Source: Massospora cicadina
Taxonomy: Eukaryota; Entomophthoromycota; Entomophthoromycetes; Entomophthorales; Entomophthoraceae
NCBI GenBank assembly: GCA_022478985.1
Contig: JAKSZP010014446.1
Span: 310,001 to 374,000, forward strand
Direction of reading: 5' to 3'
Length of the DNA stretch: 64,000 nucleotides
Of this stretch, positions 1 through 11,109 are shown one piece after another. Within the stretch, counting starts at the first letter, position 1. Each line of letters opens with the position of its first letter. The notes under the pieces are model-generated. The model was not told the DNA's origin. It saw only the letters and a list, made by a program, of their open reading frames with translations, and searched no databases. A program made the position numbers and the translations under genes.

Positions 1-146
1 AACCAGGGTCGCACCATCACAATCAGTATGGACGTCTCACTGTGGGGTGATAGTCCAAAACAACAAAAAATTTAAAATTACAAATTCATCATCACACTTG
101 CATGGTTGAGTCCTGGTAGCAACAATCACATGCCAAGATGAAATAA

Positions 147-623
147 TTTTGTTATCATGAATCTACGCACCATGCACTGCAACTGAGTGAAAAAAATTTT
201 GAAAAAATTTCTACTCTCACCCTCCCACCAGATATCATCATGTTAGGCGATATCAACTGCTGGGATAACCCCAATACAGATCGATGGCCTAATCCCAGGG
301 GATACCCACCTGGACACATTGAATATCTCACAATGAAGGCATCTTTTGGCTTACAGGATGCTCTTCCCCCCAATTCATCAATCCTTCCCCATATGACAAG
401 ACCCAACATATGTGAGGGACTGCTCATATTGATGAGTCGTATTGACCACATCCTCATCCCACAATCCCACCACTCAAGAATCTCCAAAAATACAACAAAG
501 ATCAATTTTTCTGATCACCGATTAGTTATGGTGCAGTTAATGCCAACCCAATCCCACACACAGGTGACGCCTTGGAGAAAGCTTCACCCAGAAAATCTAA
601 GATTGCCTGAGATATCTAATTAG
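147..623 (+). pseudogene. LINE APE endonuclease, C-terminal part
   Basis: This is the end of the apurinic/apyrimidinic-like endonuclease that nicks target DNA for target-primed reverse transcription. Visible family motifs, in order, are GDIN (the GDFN-type catalytic motif) near the start, SRIDHI in the middle and SDHRLV near the end. The N-terminal half is missing or decayed. An ATG exists at 240, but the frame is open upstream of it, so this is an internal piece. The frame differs from the downstream RT pieces, so at least one frameshift separates them. Confidence 0.8.
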
Positions 624-775
624 GTTAAAACAAGGCTACAAACCCAGCATTCACAGCCCCATTCACTTTGGATCCCATCAGAACATGGGAAAATTTCAAA
701 AAATATTTAATCAACAAAACCTGATATATTGCATCATGCAAGTACACCGCGGACACAGCCACAATCAAGCGTACC

Positions 776-2137
776 TTGGCAGAACTAGACCACCTGGAAA
801 TAAATACTCTGAAATCTGGCTATAGCCCTAATTGGGGATGCAAATGGGCAGAAATTTTAGCCCGACTTAACAATCTCATCTTTGAACACCAACACAGAAT
901 CAAAGTATCAAACAAAGGTAGGTTTATAAAGGAAGGAGAAACCTGTTTGACATACTTTTTCCACCAATTCCACTCCTGCGGAAACCAGCCCACATGCACA
1001 CAGGTCCGCAAGACCAACGGCACTGTGGCAACTGACCCTGAGGAGGTCAAGGTGGAAGTACACCGCTATTACACCAAATTATATCGCGATATGCCAACAG
1101 ATCCACAAAAAATTAAAGAAATTTATTCAAAATGCCAAGATATAAAGTACACCACCAAATTACAATATACTATCCCTTATCACACGGGAGGAGCTTTGGG
1201 AAACAATTCGCGGTGCACCACGTAGGAAATGCTCAGGGCCTGATGGGATACCCTACAAATTTTACAAAAAATATTTTCAACAAATTGCCCCCCTCCTATT
1301 GGCGTCAATGAACCAGAGTTTGTTGGAAACACGCCTATTACCAGGAGGCCATGAATCCTATGTTATAACCTTGTATAAAAAGGGTGACAAGTTGGACCTG
1401 GCCAACTGGCGCCCAATTGCACTCTCTAACTCTGACACAAAAATTCTAGCAAAAATCTAGCAGCTAGATTAGGCGCAATTGCATCTGACGTCCTATCACC
1501 CAACCAGTTTGGGTTTATACCAGGGCGTTCAATCTGGAACAACATACACCCTGTTGCAAACATTTGCCAATCCAAAGCAACTGGTGCCCTGGTCTTCTTG
1601 GATCAGGCTAAGGCGTATGACCGTGTTAGCTGGCCATACCTAAAAGAATGTAAACTTGCCTTCAATCTCCCACCAAGATTCATAAAATGGGCGATGCTCC
1701 TAACAGAATCTGCAACCATGGCTGTATGCGGCCCTGGATTCCTAACAAACAATATCAAACCACACAGAAGGCTCAAACAAGGGGATCCCCTCAGCCCACT
1801 GCTATACAATTTCAGCTTTGACCCGCTCCTCCAAGTAACTGACTCACGTCTCATGGGGATAACCGCACAAGGACAACCAACAGTCAAGATACTGGCCTTT
1901 GCAGATGACTGCGTAGAAGGTATAGCAACCAATGAAGATGCCCGACAGCTGGAACACACTCTAGAGGAATACTCCAAGGTGAGCAATGCATCGCTCAACA
2001 AAAGGAAGACAGAAAGCATCCCCTTAGGCAAATACACAAACACTTGGGCCACAACATCAGAGCCTCACACCAACACTCGAAGAAAAAACCCAATTATTTT
2101 ACCCTTTGCAACACCTCCCACCACAACTCCTGTCTGA
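776..2137 (+). pseudogene. LINE reverse transcriptase domain
   Basis: RNA-directed DNA polymerase of the LINE. The linker and thumb-proximal part reads from 776. A frameshift near 1200 moves to another frame carrying GPDGIPYKFY and NWRPIALSN. A stop near 1458 and a shift back to the first frame lead to NQFGFIPGRS, the metal-binding motif in FLDQAKAYDRVS (about 1590), the QGDPLSPLL block and the catalytic FADD (about 1897-1908). The catalytic residues are intact, but two frameshifts and a stop break the domain. A premature stop at 2137 precedes the next open piece. Confidence 0.88.
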
Positions 2138-2398
2138 CACCTTGAAATCTGGCTAGAATCAGGGGGATATGCTAATGAGACAATGGAAAGTAACCTGTTA
2201 AAACGGGTATCCAAACGCGTCGCCTCCCTCAAGGGAAGAACCCCAGGACTAACAGGACGAGTTACAGTTGCTAACTCGCTCATCCTCCCAATACTGTGGT
2301 ACCAGGTTCATGTGATAGCCTTCTCACCTACTTTTATAACTTCAATTCGCGCGCTTATCTAGGGCTGGCTGTGGCCTGGCTCTCACCCTCCTTTACGG

Positions 2399-3430
2399 AT
2401 GGAAACACTATTTAGCCCACGCTCAAGCGGAGGCATGGGACTAATAGATTTTGAGAGCCATGCCAATCACATCCTAGGTACCTGGATAAAGGAAATCCTT
2501 GCTCCAGACCTCCCGCAACAACATTGGTCCAGAGCAGCAAGGACTAACTTTGCACAGGCGCTCAAATTAACCAACCCACATAGTCCACCCAGACTACTTT
2601 CATACCTTGCCAAGCACCCTAATGCAACAGGTCCACATGGAACCTCCCCTCATTTCAAACATATCCTCCGAACTATCTGCTGTATGGGATGGACCATAGA
2701 GAACATGGGTACTATACAGGGAAGGGGACGACCCAGCCCCCAATTCAAGTTAATAAACCCAGAAAACCACCCCCAGAGGGATATGCTCGCAACAACCCCA
2801 AGCATAGCTAGGATAGAATACCTAGATATGCTGGACATTCCCTATGATTTAACCACACATAAATCAATGTGGAAAATGACACACCACCCACTCCTACAAC
2901 CAAGGATAAGAGCAAACGCCTGGCGCTGTTTGAGAATGACCTATAGGATGGCGGACTGTTTCAACTCCCTCCACAAAAAATGTGCAGTATGTGAAGGGGA
3001 GGGATCCCTACATCACCTCCTAGAAACATGCCCTCCAACCAAAGCTATATGGCATGAAGTCGCACGCCTGCTCAAGATTCAAAACGAACAGGAATTCTCG
3101 ATATCAAAGAGTATCTTCGCGCTCCAGATTGAGTCACCAATTCCATATACCCTCCGCTCCCTAATAATACCCATTGCAATGTGGACAATACACACAATTG
3201 CATTAGATGCGTTCAAGGGCACGGTCCCAACCATTCATGGGATTATTAACAGATTCCATGTTCACTTACTAGAGCACTTCCAAGCCTGGCTCTATGGATA
3301 TATGAGACCAAGACAAAAAGCGCTCATAGAATCATGGTTCCCACTCTGGTTCCTCCATACAAACCCTTTCCTTCACACCTGCTCCATAGCAGGGGAAACC
3401 CCTCGGAGTAGTGCACCAACCCCCCCATAG
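2399..3430 (+). CDS. LINE ORF2 C-terminal region with zinc knuckle
   Basis: A 343-codon open piece in the same frame as the RT core. It starts at a SSGGMGLIDF motif typical of the region after the RT in L1/Tx1 LINEs. Near codons 195-212 (2981-3031) it has CAVCEGEGSLHHLLETC, the CxxC...HH...C knuckle placed C-terminally in many LINEs and thought to bind nucleic acid. No RNase H motif is seen. It is the longest undamaged part of the element. The ATG is internal to the original ORF2, so it is not a natural start. Confidence 0.8.
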   Translation: METLFSPRSSGGMGLIDFESHANHILGTWIKEILAPDLPQQHWSRAARTNFAQALKLTNPHSPPRLLSYLAKHPNATGPHGTSPHFKHILRTICCMGWTIENMGTIQGRGRPSPQFKLINPENHPQRDMLATTPSIARIEYLDMLDIPYDLTTHKSMWKMTHHPLLQPRIRANAWRCLRMTYRMADCFNSLHKKCAVCEGEGSLHHLLETCPPTKAIWHEVARLLKIQNEQEFSISKSIFALQIESPIPYTLRSLIIPIAMWTIHTIALDAFKGTVPTIHGIINRFHVHLLEHFQAWLYGYMRPRQKALIESWFPLWFLHTNPFLHTCSIAGETPRSSAPTPP

Positions 3431-3567
3431 CTGGCAGTCCCGCTGGAAACAGGGGTAACTTGAGTACCCTGGGTAACCAATTTTTATATTTCTTAGTTAT
3501 TCTCTTAGTTTCACATATATTTGGTAATGTCTGTCCCCTAGTCGGCTTACCTCGGTTACATAAAACT

Positions 3568-3651
3568 TGCAAATGGCTGATATTTCCCCATTTCGTCTGA
3601 TTTCAACCCAAAACACTCTTATTTTTCAGCTGGGAGGGCAAATGTCTGATA
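3568..3651 (-). repeat. Element A 3' LTR fragment
   Basis: About 84 bp closely match the outer end of the 5' LTR (9121-9205), including the stretch around CAGCTGGGAGGGCAAATGTC. Only the U3 edge is present. The LINE abuts it at about 3565. Confidence 0.75.
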
Positions 3652-3664
3652 TAACTCCCTCAAG
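3652..3664 (-). other. Element A polypurine tract
   Basis: On the minus strand the bases before the 3' LTR read CTTGAGGGAGTTA. This is the expected site of plus-strand primer formation, and it resembles the tract of element G (CTTGAAGGGGGTAA). Confidence 0.5.
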
Positions 3665-3693
3665 AATGTTTAGGGAGGATAGGGACATAGGAA

Positions 3694-4720
3694 TCAGCCA
3701 CTTACCCAATTGATAGTAATACTGGTAGCCAAGGATTTTATGAAGTTCTCATTGTCTCTTTTGTAGGTAATAATTAAAGGACTCCCCCAGATTGATCCAA
3801 GCTTACCGCTTCTAGGAGTGATGCGTTTATGGTAGTATAATACCATGTCAGGCACTTGGAATGTAGATAAGGGGTTTGGAGAAGAATTAGCAGCCTGACC
3901 TTCTTTTGTCACCATTTTCGCTAAATTGGTCATAGCTTCAAATTGTGATTGAATGATGCACTGAGCCAATCTTCTCATGACTTTCTTGGGTTCCTCAACT
4001 CAAGAGGAGAATACTTCTTTAACTTAGAGGGCAGGTAAACCTGGTTTTCGCCCATATAAGACAGGGATGGGGACATTTTCAAGATCTGGTGATAACATAT
4101 CCAGTAGGCCATAAGGGCATTGGGTAAGGATTGATCCCAGTGAAGTGGATCTAAAGAGGCCAGTTTTCGTATAATGGAGACCAAGGTTCCATTTGCTCTC
4201 TCCACCATCCCCGTAATAGATAGATTTTATGGAGTTGAGAAATGTTTTTGGGCTCCCATGGAGGTAGCCACGATTTTTTAACTCTGGAAGTGATGTTCTT
4301 ATCATTGTCACAGAGCAGTACTTGAGGACAGCCATGTCAAAAGAAAATGTTCAGATGTAAAATGTAGCGGTGGCCTTGGCCGTTTGGGCAGGGAGAGCCA
4401 CGGCTTCAACCCAATTAGTGAAGTGGTCAATGGCTACTAGGATGAATCTGTTTCCACTAGTAGTCTCGAGGAAGGGGACCTACTACATCCAGACTGATGG
4501 TGTGGAACGGTTGTTTAAGGCAGTTGGTTGATACTGGTATCTGGTCTTGAAATCGGATTGCTACTTACACATAAGGCAGGCTTTTAATTTCAACAATAGA
4601 TTTCATTATTCCATCCCAATAAAATTGATTGTTAATCCACTCATAAGTTTTCTAAGCCCCTCCATGACCAAGAGTGAAGTGAACTTCTAGGATAGCAGGT
4701 ACGCGTTCCAAGGGCTAAAG
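3694..4720 (-). pseudogene. Element A integrase remnant
   Basis: Integrase joins retrotransposon cDNA to the host chromosome. From the N-terminal side I see LGHGG (zinc-binding His region, about 4660), then LDVVGPLP (first catalytic Asp, about 4490), VLLCDND (second Asp, about 4310), and VERANGTLV with the catalytic Glu near 4200. A C-terminal segment ends near 3694. The domain is spread over at least three frames with several stops. The C-terminal tail has no chromodomain motif. Confidence 0.75.
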
Positions 4721-4920
4721 GTAAAATAGCCATTTTGATCCCACAAGCTTATACAACTTCCCGTTCTCCACTTTGGTGTTATGGGAGTGCCGGGCTAGCA
4801 TCTTCTGGACAGGCTCATCCTTATCCTTTCATTCATTTGGTGTCATTGAGAGGTCATGTAATCTCTCCGTCTCACACTTATCAAAGTGAAGGACTGGCAG
4901 CTGAGTCAACCCTTCAACAT

Positions 4921-5400
4921 TCATGTGATGGGTCCAAGAACGGTGTTCAGTCTTTTTTTTAGTATAGAAGAACGGTGTTCAGTCTTCATGTTATAATGCT
5001 GGAGCTTTAAAGCCCAGTGAGCTAACCGGCCAGTAGTATCCTTCATATTCTGTAACCACTTCAACGAAGCATAGTCTGTAACTACAGTGAAGGTGGTCCC
5101 ATATAGGAAGGGCTGTAGTGCTTTACAGCTAAAAAACATCAAGGCACTCCTTCTCTGAAATGCTGTAGTTGCGTTCCACTTTTGAAAGCATTTTATTGAA
5201 ATAGGATACCGGATGATCAACACCGTTTTCATCCAATTGGGCTAAGATGGCCCTAATGGCGTATTCTGAGGCATCTGTAAACAAGATAAACGGTTTATTA
5301 TAATCAGAATGCCTCAGGATAGGACGTTGTTGTAATGGCTGCTTCAACGTCTCAAAAGCGGCCTTCTGTTCAGCACCCCACTTAAAAGGAGCATTCTTGT
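4921..5400 (-). pseudogene. Element A RNase H remnant
   Basis: This domain degrades the RNA strand of the RNA/DNA hybrid. Motifs: FILFTDASEYAIRAILAQ (first catalytic Asp), NYSISEKECLDV (Glu), and FTVVTDYASLKWLQNM (Asp), then [11 protein letters not shown], the typical gypsy connection to integrase. It is split over two overlapping frames (5129-5347 and 4921-5232). Confidence 0.8.
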
Positions 5401-5439
5401 CTAATAGGCAGACAAGGGGCTCGCTGAGTTAGGCAAACT

Positions 5440-6060
5440 TAAGGATGAATTTATGATAAATACCCAATCATCCCTAGAAAATCCTGAATATCCCGTAGAC
5501 TTTTAGGGGGAGGCATTTTTTATTGCTTCGACCTTGTACTGTATGGGTTGAATTCCTTCTTGGGAAATGGAGTGGCCAAGGACATCCAATTTCCTTTGGA
5601 AGAAGGTACACTTCTAAGGTTTCAACTTAATATTTGACTTACATAACTGTTGAAACACCTCCTTCAAGTGATCAAGATGTTCGTCAAATGTTTTTGAGAA
5701 CAATGTATTGTCATCAAGATAGACAATGACAAAAGTTAACTTCAGGTCCTGCAAAATATGATTCATCATATGCTTGATAGAGACAGGTGCGTTGCACACC
5801 CTTAAGGTAATCGTGTGGGTTGGAAGAGACCCTCACTACAATAAGTGTGCATATCTCCTGATCCTGAGGAGAAAGGTTCATTTGCCTATAGCCGGTGGCT
5901 GAGTCCATGGCGAAGAAGAAGTAAGAGCTAGAGAGTTAGGTCAGGGCTTCATCAATGCGGGGGATAGGATAGCTATCCTTTTTCATGAGGTTTTTAATTT
6001 AAAGTAGTCCATGACTATCTGGTGACCTTTATTTTCTTGTTGATGAGCATAAGGGAGAAG
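5440..6060 (-). pseudogene. Element A reverse transcriptase remnant
   Basis: MDSATGYRQM (about 5908) contains the first catalytic Asp. FVIVYLDDNTLF (about 5727) holds the YLDD active site, with both aspartates intact. EHLDHLKEVFQQL follows as in other gypsy elements. The piece before it is frameshifted and cut by stops, and the thumb region reaches down to about 5440. Confidence 0.8.
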
Positions 6061-6248
6061 ACTAAGGTCTTGTGAAGGAACTAGTAACCCAGAGTCTAGT
6101 AACTGCTTGAGTTCCGTTCTCATCTGCTGTTCTTCCACCTTTGATTTGCAGTAAGGTTTTGACCAAACGGGATGGCATCACCCACATTAATGTAGTGGCA
6201 CCAGCCTTTATGTGGCCATAGTCATTATCTAATTTAGAGAATAACTAG

Positions 6249-7111
6249 CTAAAAATTTTCCAATAGATTGTGAACTTTGTCAAGATCATCTGAGGTCAGC
6301 TCATTTGAGATATGGACATTGGGTAAAGTACATACCTGGTTATCCGTTGGCAGGCCCATATACAACGTAGAGCCAAGGGAGTGAATTTGTTCAATGTCCT
6401 TTACAGGGACTAACAAGCCTCTGCTAATCTCCTGGTGTTTTATTACAATAATTTCCTTTGCGGTGAGGTTCCCCAACAGCAGAGTAATATGCCTCTGGTA
6501 AGCTGGGTCAAGAACGCCAGGCAATACCCAAGGCTCTAAGGGAATAACGCTTCAATACTTATGAGGTGCAACAAACATTGGTGTGGGATTTGGATAATGC
6601 TTTTTGTGTTAACCACGCGTTGTTCACCAGTCTAATTAAAACCTCGTCTGCAGCATAGAAAGGGATTCCGTCCCTAGCATCCACTGAATCCGGAAATTTC
6701 TTTGTGTTGCGCCCAGAGGTGGTATAATGTAAAGTCATATCTGAAAAGGGATATTTAAACAGGGAAGAGTATTTGTTCTTGCCAGGCTCTTTATTGGATA
6801 AGACTAAAGGGACTTCATAGTTGAGTAATGAGAGGAAACCTTGGATCATATTGATAGTTTCCTCATACTCAAGCATAAAATTGGGTACCTATGAGTATAT
6901 CATAGGTGTTATCCAACGCCAACTTTGGGGCTGATAAGATGAGCTTCCAAAATTTAATGGGAAGGGAAGAATATGCCTTAATGGCACGAGTGTTATTAGG
7001 GACAGCGGTTCCAAACTCTTGATTATACACCAATTTAAGCGCCTGCTTTATCTTTTTTATCAGCTTAGTAGAGGTCACATTAACTGGGGAGCCAGTATCC
7101 AGGATGATCAT
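6249..7111 (-). pseudogene. Element A protease and PR-RT linker
   Basis: The retropepsin piece begins MIILDTGSPVNVTS with the catalytic DTGS. It continues to a DILIGTQF-type strand near 6875, where the frame changes. Downstream pieces (6876-6559 and 6524-6249) carry the linker between protease and RT that is also present in G (for example LHYTTSG followed by a SVDA block in both). The enzyme would process Gag-Pol. The frame is broken at 6869. Confidence 0.75.
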
Positions 7112-7119
7112 TACCTGGA

Positions 7120-8409
7120 CATTTTAAATGACCACTCTAACCTTGGTGAGTGTTCCTCCAAAGTAGGAGATAAGGCCAAGGCCTCCTGAAGCTGGAAGGT
7201 AGAGGTTAATTTATGAGCTGTCACAGGGTAATTATCCAAGTTGGATATCATGGTATGGACCCACTGAAGAAGTCGAATCAGGCCAGCTAAGAATACATCA
7301 CCATCTCTGGAAGTTTCAATAAATTTTGGGGACCCTAAAATTTGGCTGAGTTACGTTTCCTCAGGTATGGTAGTTTCATCTACTCCTTCAGCGTTCAATC
7401 AATCAGGGACCTCCACTTCCACAGGAGCTCCCAATAAGTAGTAGCCCGCATCATCGTCACCCCCTAAGATTCATCCTCAAGGATATTCTCCACAACTGGT
7501 AAGGCCGCAATTGAGATAGGGGAGATGGCCACAGGTGATTGGATAGCCTTAGGGCGCGCATTTACAAGCTTGGGTGGAGGGGAAGGAACAGCGTCTTTGG
7601 TGAGCTTGTACGGGATTATGGTATTAACTACCTTACAAGTCTCTGCATTATAGGAGGGAGTGATATTTTTTAGATTCGCACTGAGGAAGCAAGTTTCACT
7701 GGGGGTAGGTACAGGTGCGCTTACCCCTAACTGTTCTACAGGCTAAAGCTCCTCAATGATTAGAACTGAAGGTTCCACCTCAGCTTCATTTATTGTTGCA
7801 CAGGAATGGAAATCAGCAACGTCTAAAAGATCCTCCTTTATGTCACGGATGTTTTTAAGTAATGCTTCACTTAAATGATATGCCTGGCTAGAGAGGGTTG
7901 AGAAGCTAACCCAATTAACATGTCAGCGATAGCATCATCCAGGGTTAGCATGTTAGACGTTAACAACCTTTGAGCACCGAGGCAAACTCGCTCAGCAAAA
8001 GCAGTAGTTTATTCTCCCTCATACATGCTTAGGCGCATAAAGGCCTGCTTATCCCTGTTAAGGCTCTGCTTTGAACCAGATTTAGCTAAGAAAGCCTCTT
8101 TCTCCTCCTCCAAGTATGAAGATTGTCCATGTATGTAACTATCATCTCTTGTGCTAGACGATTTAAGCAAGGGAGGATGTGTTTAATCTTTTGCTTGTCT
8201 GATGAGCCTTGCATTATATATAGACATAAAAAAATGAAGCAATGCTCCCCTCACCGGGTATGTTAATTCTTTAAGGGGGAGTTTGCAAGGGCGCTGCCTA
8301 AGCTCTTTAAGATAGGATAAAACTCTTACTAGTTGCTTTTAAGAGCAACTATTATTGATTCAGTAGGAAAAGGAAGAGTTGGAGTATTACTCACGGTTGA
8401 AGCCTCCAT
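7120..8409 (-). pseudogene. Element A gag remnant
   Basis: The start codon at 8409 follows the PBS by only about 15 bases. The frame reads MEASTVSNTPTLP and stops after 26 codons. A later stretch (about 8100-7900) reads QSLNRDKQAFMRLSMYEGE, a stop, then AFAERVCLGAQRL, which matches the gag of element G (SLNREKQAFM...AFAERFYLATQRF). The rest, down to the protease, is too broken to assign. Confidence 0.65.
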
Positions 8410-8423
8410 TTTAGACGATTTTA

Positions 8424-8440
8424 GTGACGTACAAGCGCCA
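8424..8440 (-). other. Element A primer-binding site
   Basis: Immediately inside the 5' LTR the minus strand reads TGGCGCTTGTACGTCAC. It begins TGG, as expected for pairing to the CCA end of a tRNA. It differs from the TGGTGCTCACTAC-type PBS of C, D, E, F and G. Confidence 0.5.
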
Positions 8441-8441
8441 C

Positions 8442-9205
8442 TGTATTGAGCAACATTTTTTTAGGAATCCAGCTGATTTCTGCTCGCTGATGCTTTATGG
8501 CACTGGATTCCACAAAGGTTTTTTAAAATTAAAAAATAAAGCACTAATAAAAACTTTGGTTTTCATAGATTTTTATTAGAAGCCTGGGAAAAGAAAAAAA
8601 TGATCCCTCTCAATATCTGACCATTCATCATTTAAGCTGTATAAAGGTTCAAAAGGATTTAGTAATAAGTTCAGAATGGCTTGTTGCAGCCTGAATAAGG
8701 AAATATATGCATTCAGCCTATTGAAGCTTGGAATACTCACTTCACTCTGGCTGAATGATGGATGGGGAGTTAACTTTTTTCAATGCATACCTGTGAGGTA
8801 ACAATTTAATGAACTTCAGCCCATCCCCATCAGAGTAAATTATTTCACCTTGGGGGACCCCCTCCACGCCTATAAAAGGAGTGTTCCTCATTTCAGTGCA
8901 TGAATGGACCTGGTTTTAGCTAGGGGAGTACCATCTGATGGACACCACAGGGTCTGCCATGTGGTCAGAGTAAACTGGCTGCTTGGTCCCATGTTTATTG
9001 GCTGTGGAATATTTGAATCATGTTACCCCAATTTGTGGGGTTCCACCAAGAATTGTCCAGAGTCTTTTGGCTGTTATAATCATTAGTATCATTTAAATCC
9101 TTCATATTAATATTGCAAATTTGCAAATTTCTGACAGTTCCCCTTTTCAACTGATTTCTACCCAAAACATTCTTATTTTGCAGCTGGGAGGGCAAATGTC
9201 TGACA
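8442..9205 (-). repeat. Element A 5' LTR
   Basis: 764 bp, bounded on the plus strand by TG...CA (TGTATTG at the left, CTGACA at the right). Its right end is repeated at 3568-3651. The matching outer flank of the left LTR is not in the window, so the target duplication cannot be tested. Confidence 0.7.
8871..8880 (+). promoter_or_regulatory. TATA-like box, antisense to gag-pol
   Basis: GCCTATAAAAGGAGTG lies in the 5' LTR of element A on the strand opposite to its coding frames. The same motif in the same antisense orientation occurs in the LTRs of E and G. Confidence 0.45.
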
Positions 9206-9426
9206 CTTGTCAAACCTAATCTCAAATTGATAAAACTAATAAACCCTACTCAACCAATCTAGTAATGAAATTATATGATCATGATGCTGATCTATGGTGA
9301 CAATCTAAGTAACTACAATATGAGATAGGATGTTAAATGTTGTATCACAATACCATGGCTTTGGACAAAACAACAAATTGACAAGCATATGGACTAGATC
9401 ATTTTAATATTAGAGAAACCCGCTAT

Positions 9427-10278
9427 TGTCATGGGTAGATGACATCAAAGTGGGGATCAACCCCAAGGATAAGACTGGGCGCCAGGAGGCCCAGAAGGTG
9501 AAGCTTCAGGCCCTCCCTGACCTCAGGCACACACTGGACAAACGTTGAGTACAAGCTAAATATGCCCAGGTTGGTACTATTGAGGTGCCAAACGCCCAGC
9601 CCCTTATGTCAGCCCAGGCATTAAAAAGAAAGGTTTACGTAATAAACGCAGACAGTTCAGTTCAGTTAGTAGAGGAATGGGGTTTTGAAACCTGTTCCAT
9701 TTACAAAATCACATGTTTGGATCAATTCCAACTTCAATCAATTACACGAGTGAAGTCAGTTTTGGCGTATTCTACCAATCTGGATGGTAGTGTATGCCTA
9801 TTTGTGGGTGATTGCTTGAGCCCACTTCAGCAAACCCCATATTTCCCAGGAGTAGTTTAATTTTTATACCATGACCAACACTCCTTGTTGGTCAAATCCC
9901 CAAATAAAATGTCCCCATTTTTACCATTTTTTATTAAATGCTATTTTGAACAATCCTGTGCATGGACTCCTTCAAGGAGGTCTCATGCTACCTTAATTAC
10001 AACATTTTATAAGCGATTAGGCTATCACCTAGTGCACCATTGGTTCGCCTATGTTCCCTCCAACCTGGGACGTTTCCCATTTCCCCCTTAGTGCACCGCG
10101 TCATTTTGGGTTGGGTTTTTACCTTGATAATCGCTCTCTTTTGCTTGAGTTATTATTGTTCCAGCACCCTCTGCTGGCAATAATAATTTTTATTCTAATG
10201 GCTAGTTCCCTGGCGTTGGGCCTGTGCACTGAGCACTACCACGCTGGGAACAGGAGAGTTATAGACACTCTCCTTACA
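9427..10278 (+). repeat. Solo LTR of the sushi-type family B
   Basis: 852 bp starting TGTCATGG and ending CTCCTTACA. It aligns over its length with the LTRs of B1, B2 and the solo copy at 37759. The flanks GCTAT (9422-9426) and GCTGT (10279-10283) match in 4 of 5 positions and look like a mutated 5-bp target duplication. No internal sequence is present, so this is the product of LTR-LTR recombination. It includes the conserved hairpins at 9873-9893 and 9965-9982. Confidence 0.85.
9429..9860 (+). pseudogene. Open frame across U3 of family-B LTR (copy 1)
   Basis: Read from the third base of the LTR, this frame is open for about 144 codons with one stop (TGA at about 9549). It runs SWVDDI...KVKLQALPDL, ... 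NAQPLMSAQALKR, ... LVEEWGFETC, ... ITRVKSVLAYSTN, ... SVCLFVGDCLSP. The same blocks recur in the copies at 37761 and 49989-50302, and parts at 21588 and 43944. I do not recognise the protein. There is no signal peptide or membrane segment. In a 3' LTR the preceding base would complete an ATG at the LTR edge. Confidence 0.5.
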
Positions 10279-11109
10279 GCTGTTGCTTATATGCTAAAGA
10301 TTTTTAAAAGGAAAGTTTGTCAATAGGGCTTATACAAAGTTTATTCATCTGTATAATCATAGTTAAAAAAGAATTAATTTACAAGAAATGAAAAAGATAA
10401 GATAAGATAAGATAAAAGTATGGAAAAAAATTTAGTAAAAGGAATAATAGTTACATATATGATGCGCCTAATAAGTAAAATTAATAAATTAAGTAATAGC
10501 CGAGAAGCAATTATGTTTTTAAATTGTATTTTATGTTTGCATAAACTGATGTACTCAATATCTGGCTTTGTTACATCTTTTTGACTGTCTCACTTACTAT
10601 AGCTTCTTTGAGCTCTGGTCAGGGCTGTTTTCTAGAGATGGTGAAGCAGATTCTAATATAGGCTAAGATCATAGGCTTGGGAGGAAAGAACCCTTCAGTA
10701 AATTTGACAGATAAATGAAAATTATGGTCGCTCAGTGCTGGATGATGAGTAAGCAAGGCTTGAGACTTTGGTTGAGACAAACATGTAACTGACTAATCCA
10801 GCCAAAGCATTCATTATGAATTACACATAGCAATACACTCTGGGAGGAGCTCATCCTGGGATAAGATGGCGCAGGCACTCCTGTTGGCATGTTGATCTCA
10901 GTAGAAACTCTGGGAATCTTACTAGAATTACATTAAAGCTATATAGTGTCTTCATCATTCTTAGGTTCAAGAATGACATTCTCTACATTTTTGTAATTCT
11001 GCAAAAAGTTGAGTGTTTCAGGGAGGACTCTAATATACAGTCAAGTTATGGGAAATGTCACACCTTTGATTTTTTCTGAAGTTTAAAGTCGAATATTGGG
11101 TGGATATAG
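10279..11109. other. No gene seen
   Basis: AT-rich spacer between the solo LTR and element C. It contains a short GATAA microsatellite. No open frame or element homology was recognised. Confidence 0.6.
10396..10415 (+). repeat. (GATAA)4 microsatellite
   Basis: Four perfect tandem copies of GATAA, preceded by an A-run. Confidence 0.9.

Larger units (their letters stand above)
147..3565 (+). mobile_element. L1/Tx1-type LINE, 5' end not in window
   Basis: Endonuclease, reverse transcriptase and C-terminal zinc-knuckle pieces follow each other in the order of an APE-type non-LTR retrotransposon ORF2. The frame is open from 147. Positions 1-146 are closed in all frames I read and may be decayed endonuclease. 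The ORF ends at 3430. The 3' UTR runs to about 3565, where sequence homologous to the LTR of element A begins (3568). There is no clear poly(A) tail, only a short A-rich patch near 3560. Several frameshifts and stops show it is dead. It may have inserted into the LTR of element A, with the rest of that LTR lying left of the window. Confidence 0.85.
3568..9205 (-). mobile_element. Ty3/gypsy element A, 3' LTR truncated
   Basis: Reading right to left: 5' LTR (8442-9205), PBS, gag remnant, DTGS protease, reverse transcriptase with YLDD, RNase H, integrase, purine tract, and an 84-bp piece of 3' LTR (3568-3651). The domain order PR-RT-RH-IN is the Ty3/gypsy order. The gag start resembles that of element G (both begin MEA..VSNTPTLP), so A and G are related families, though their LTRs differ. 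All frames are broken. No chromodomain is seen. Confidence 0.85.

Noticed and set aside
155..505. 116-codon ORF on the minus strand
   Set aside because: Shadow of the LINE endonuclease frame on the other strand.
1603..2052. 149-codon ORF on the minus strand
   Set aside because: Antisense of the LINE RT core with its FADD; no motif of its own.
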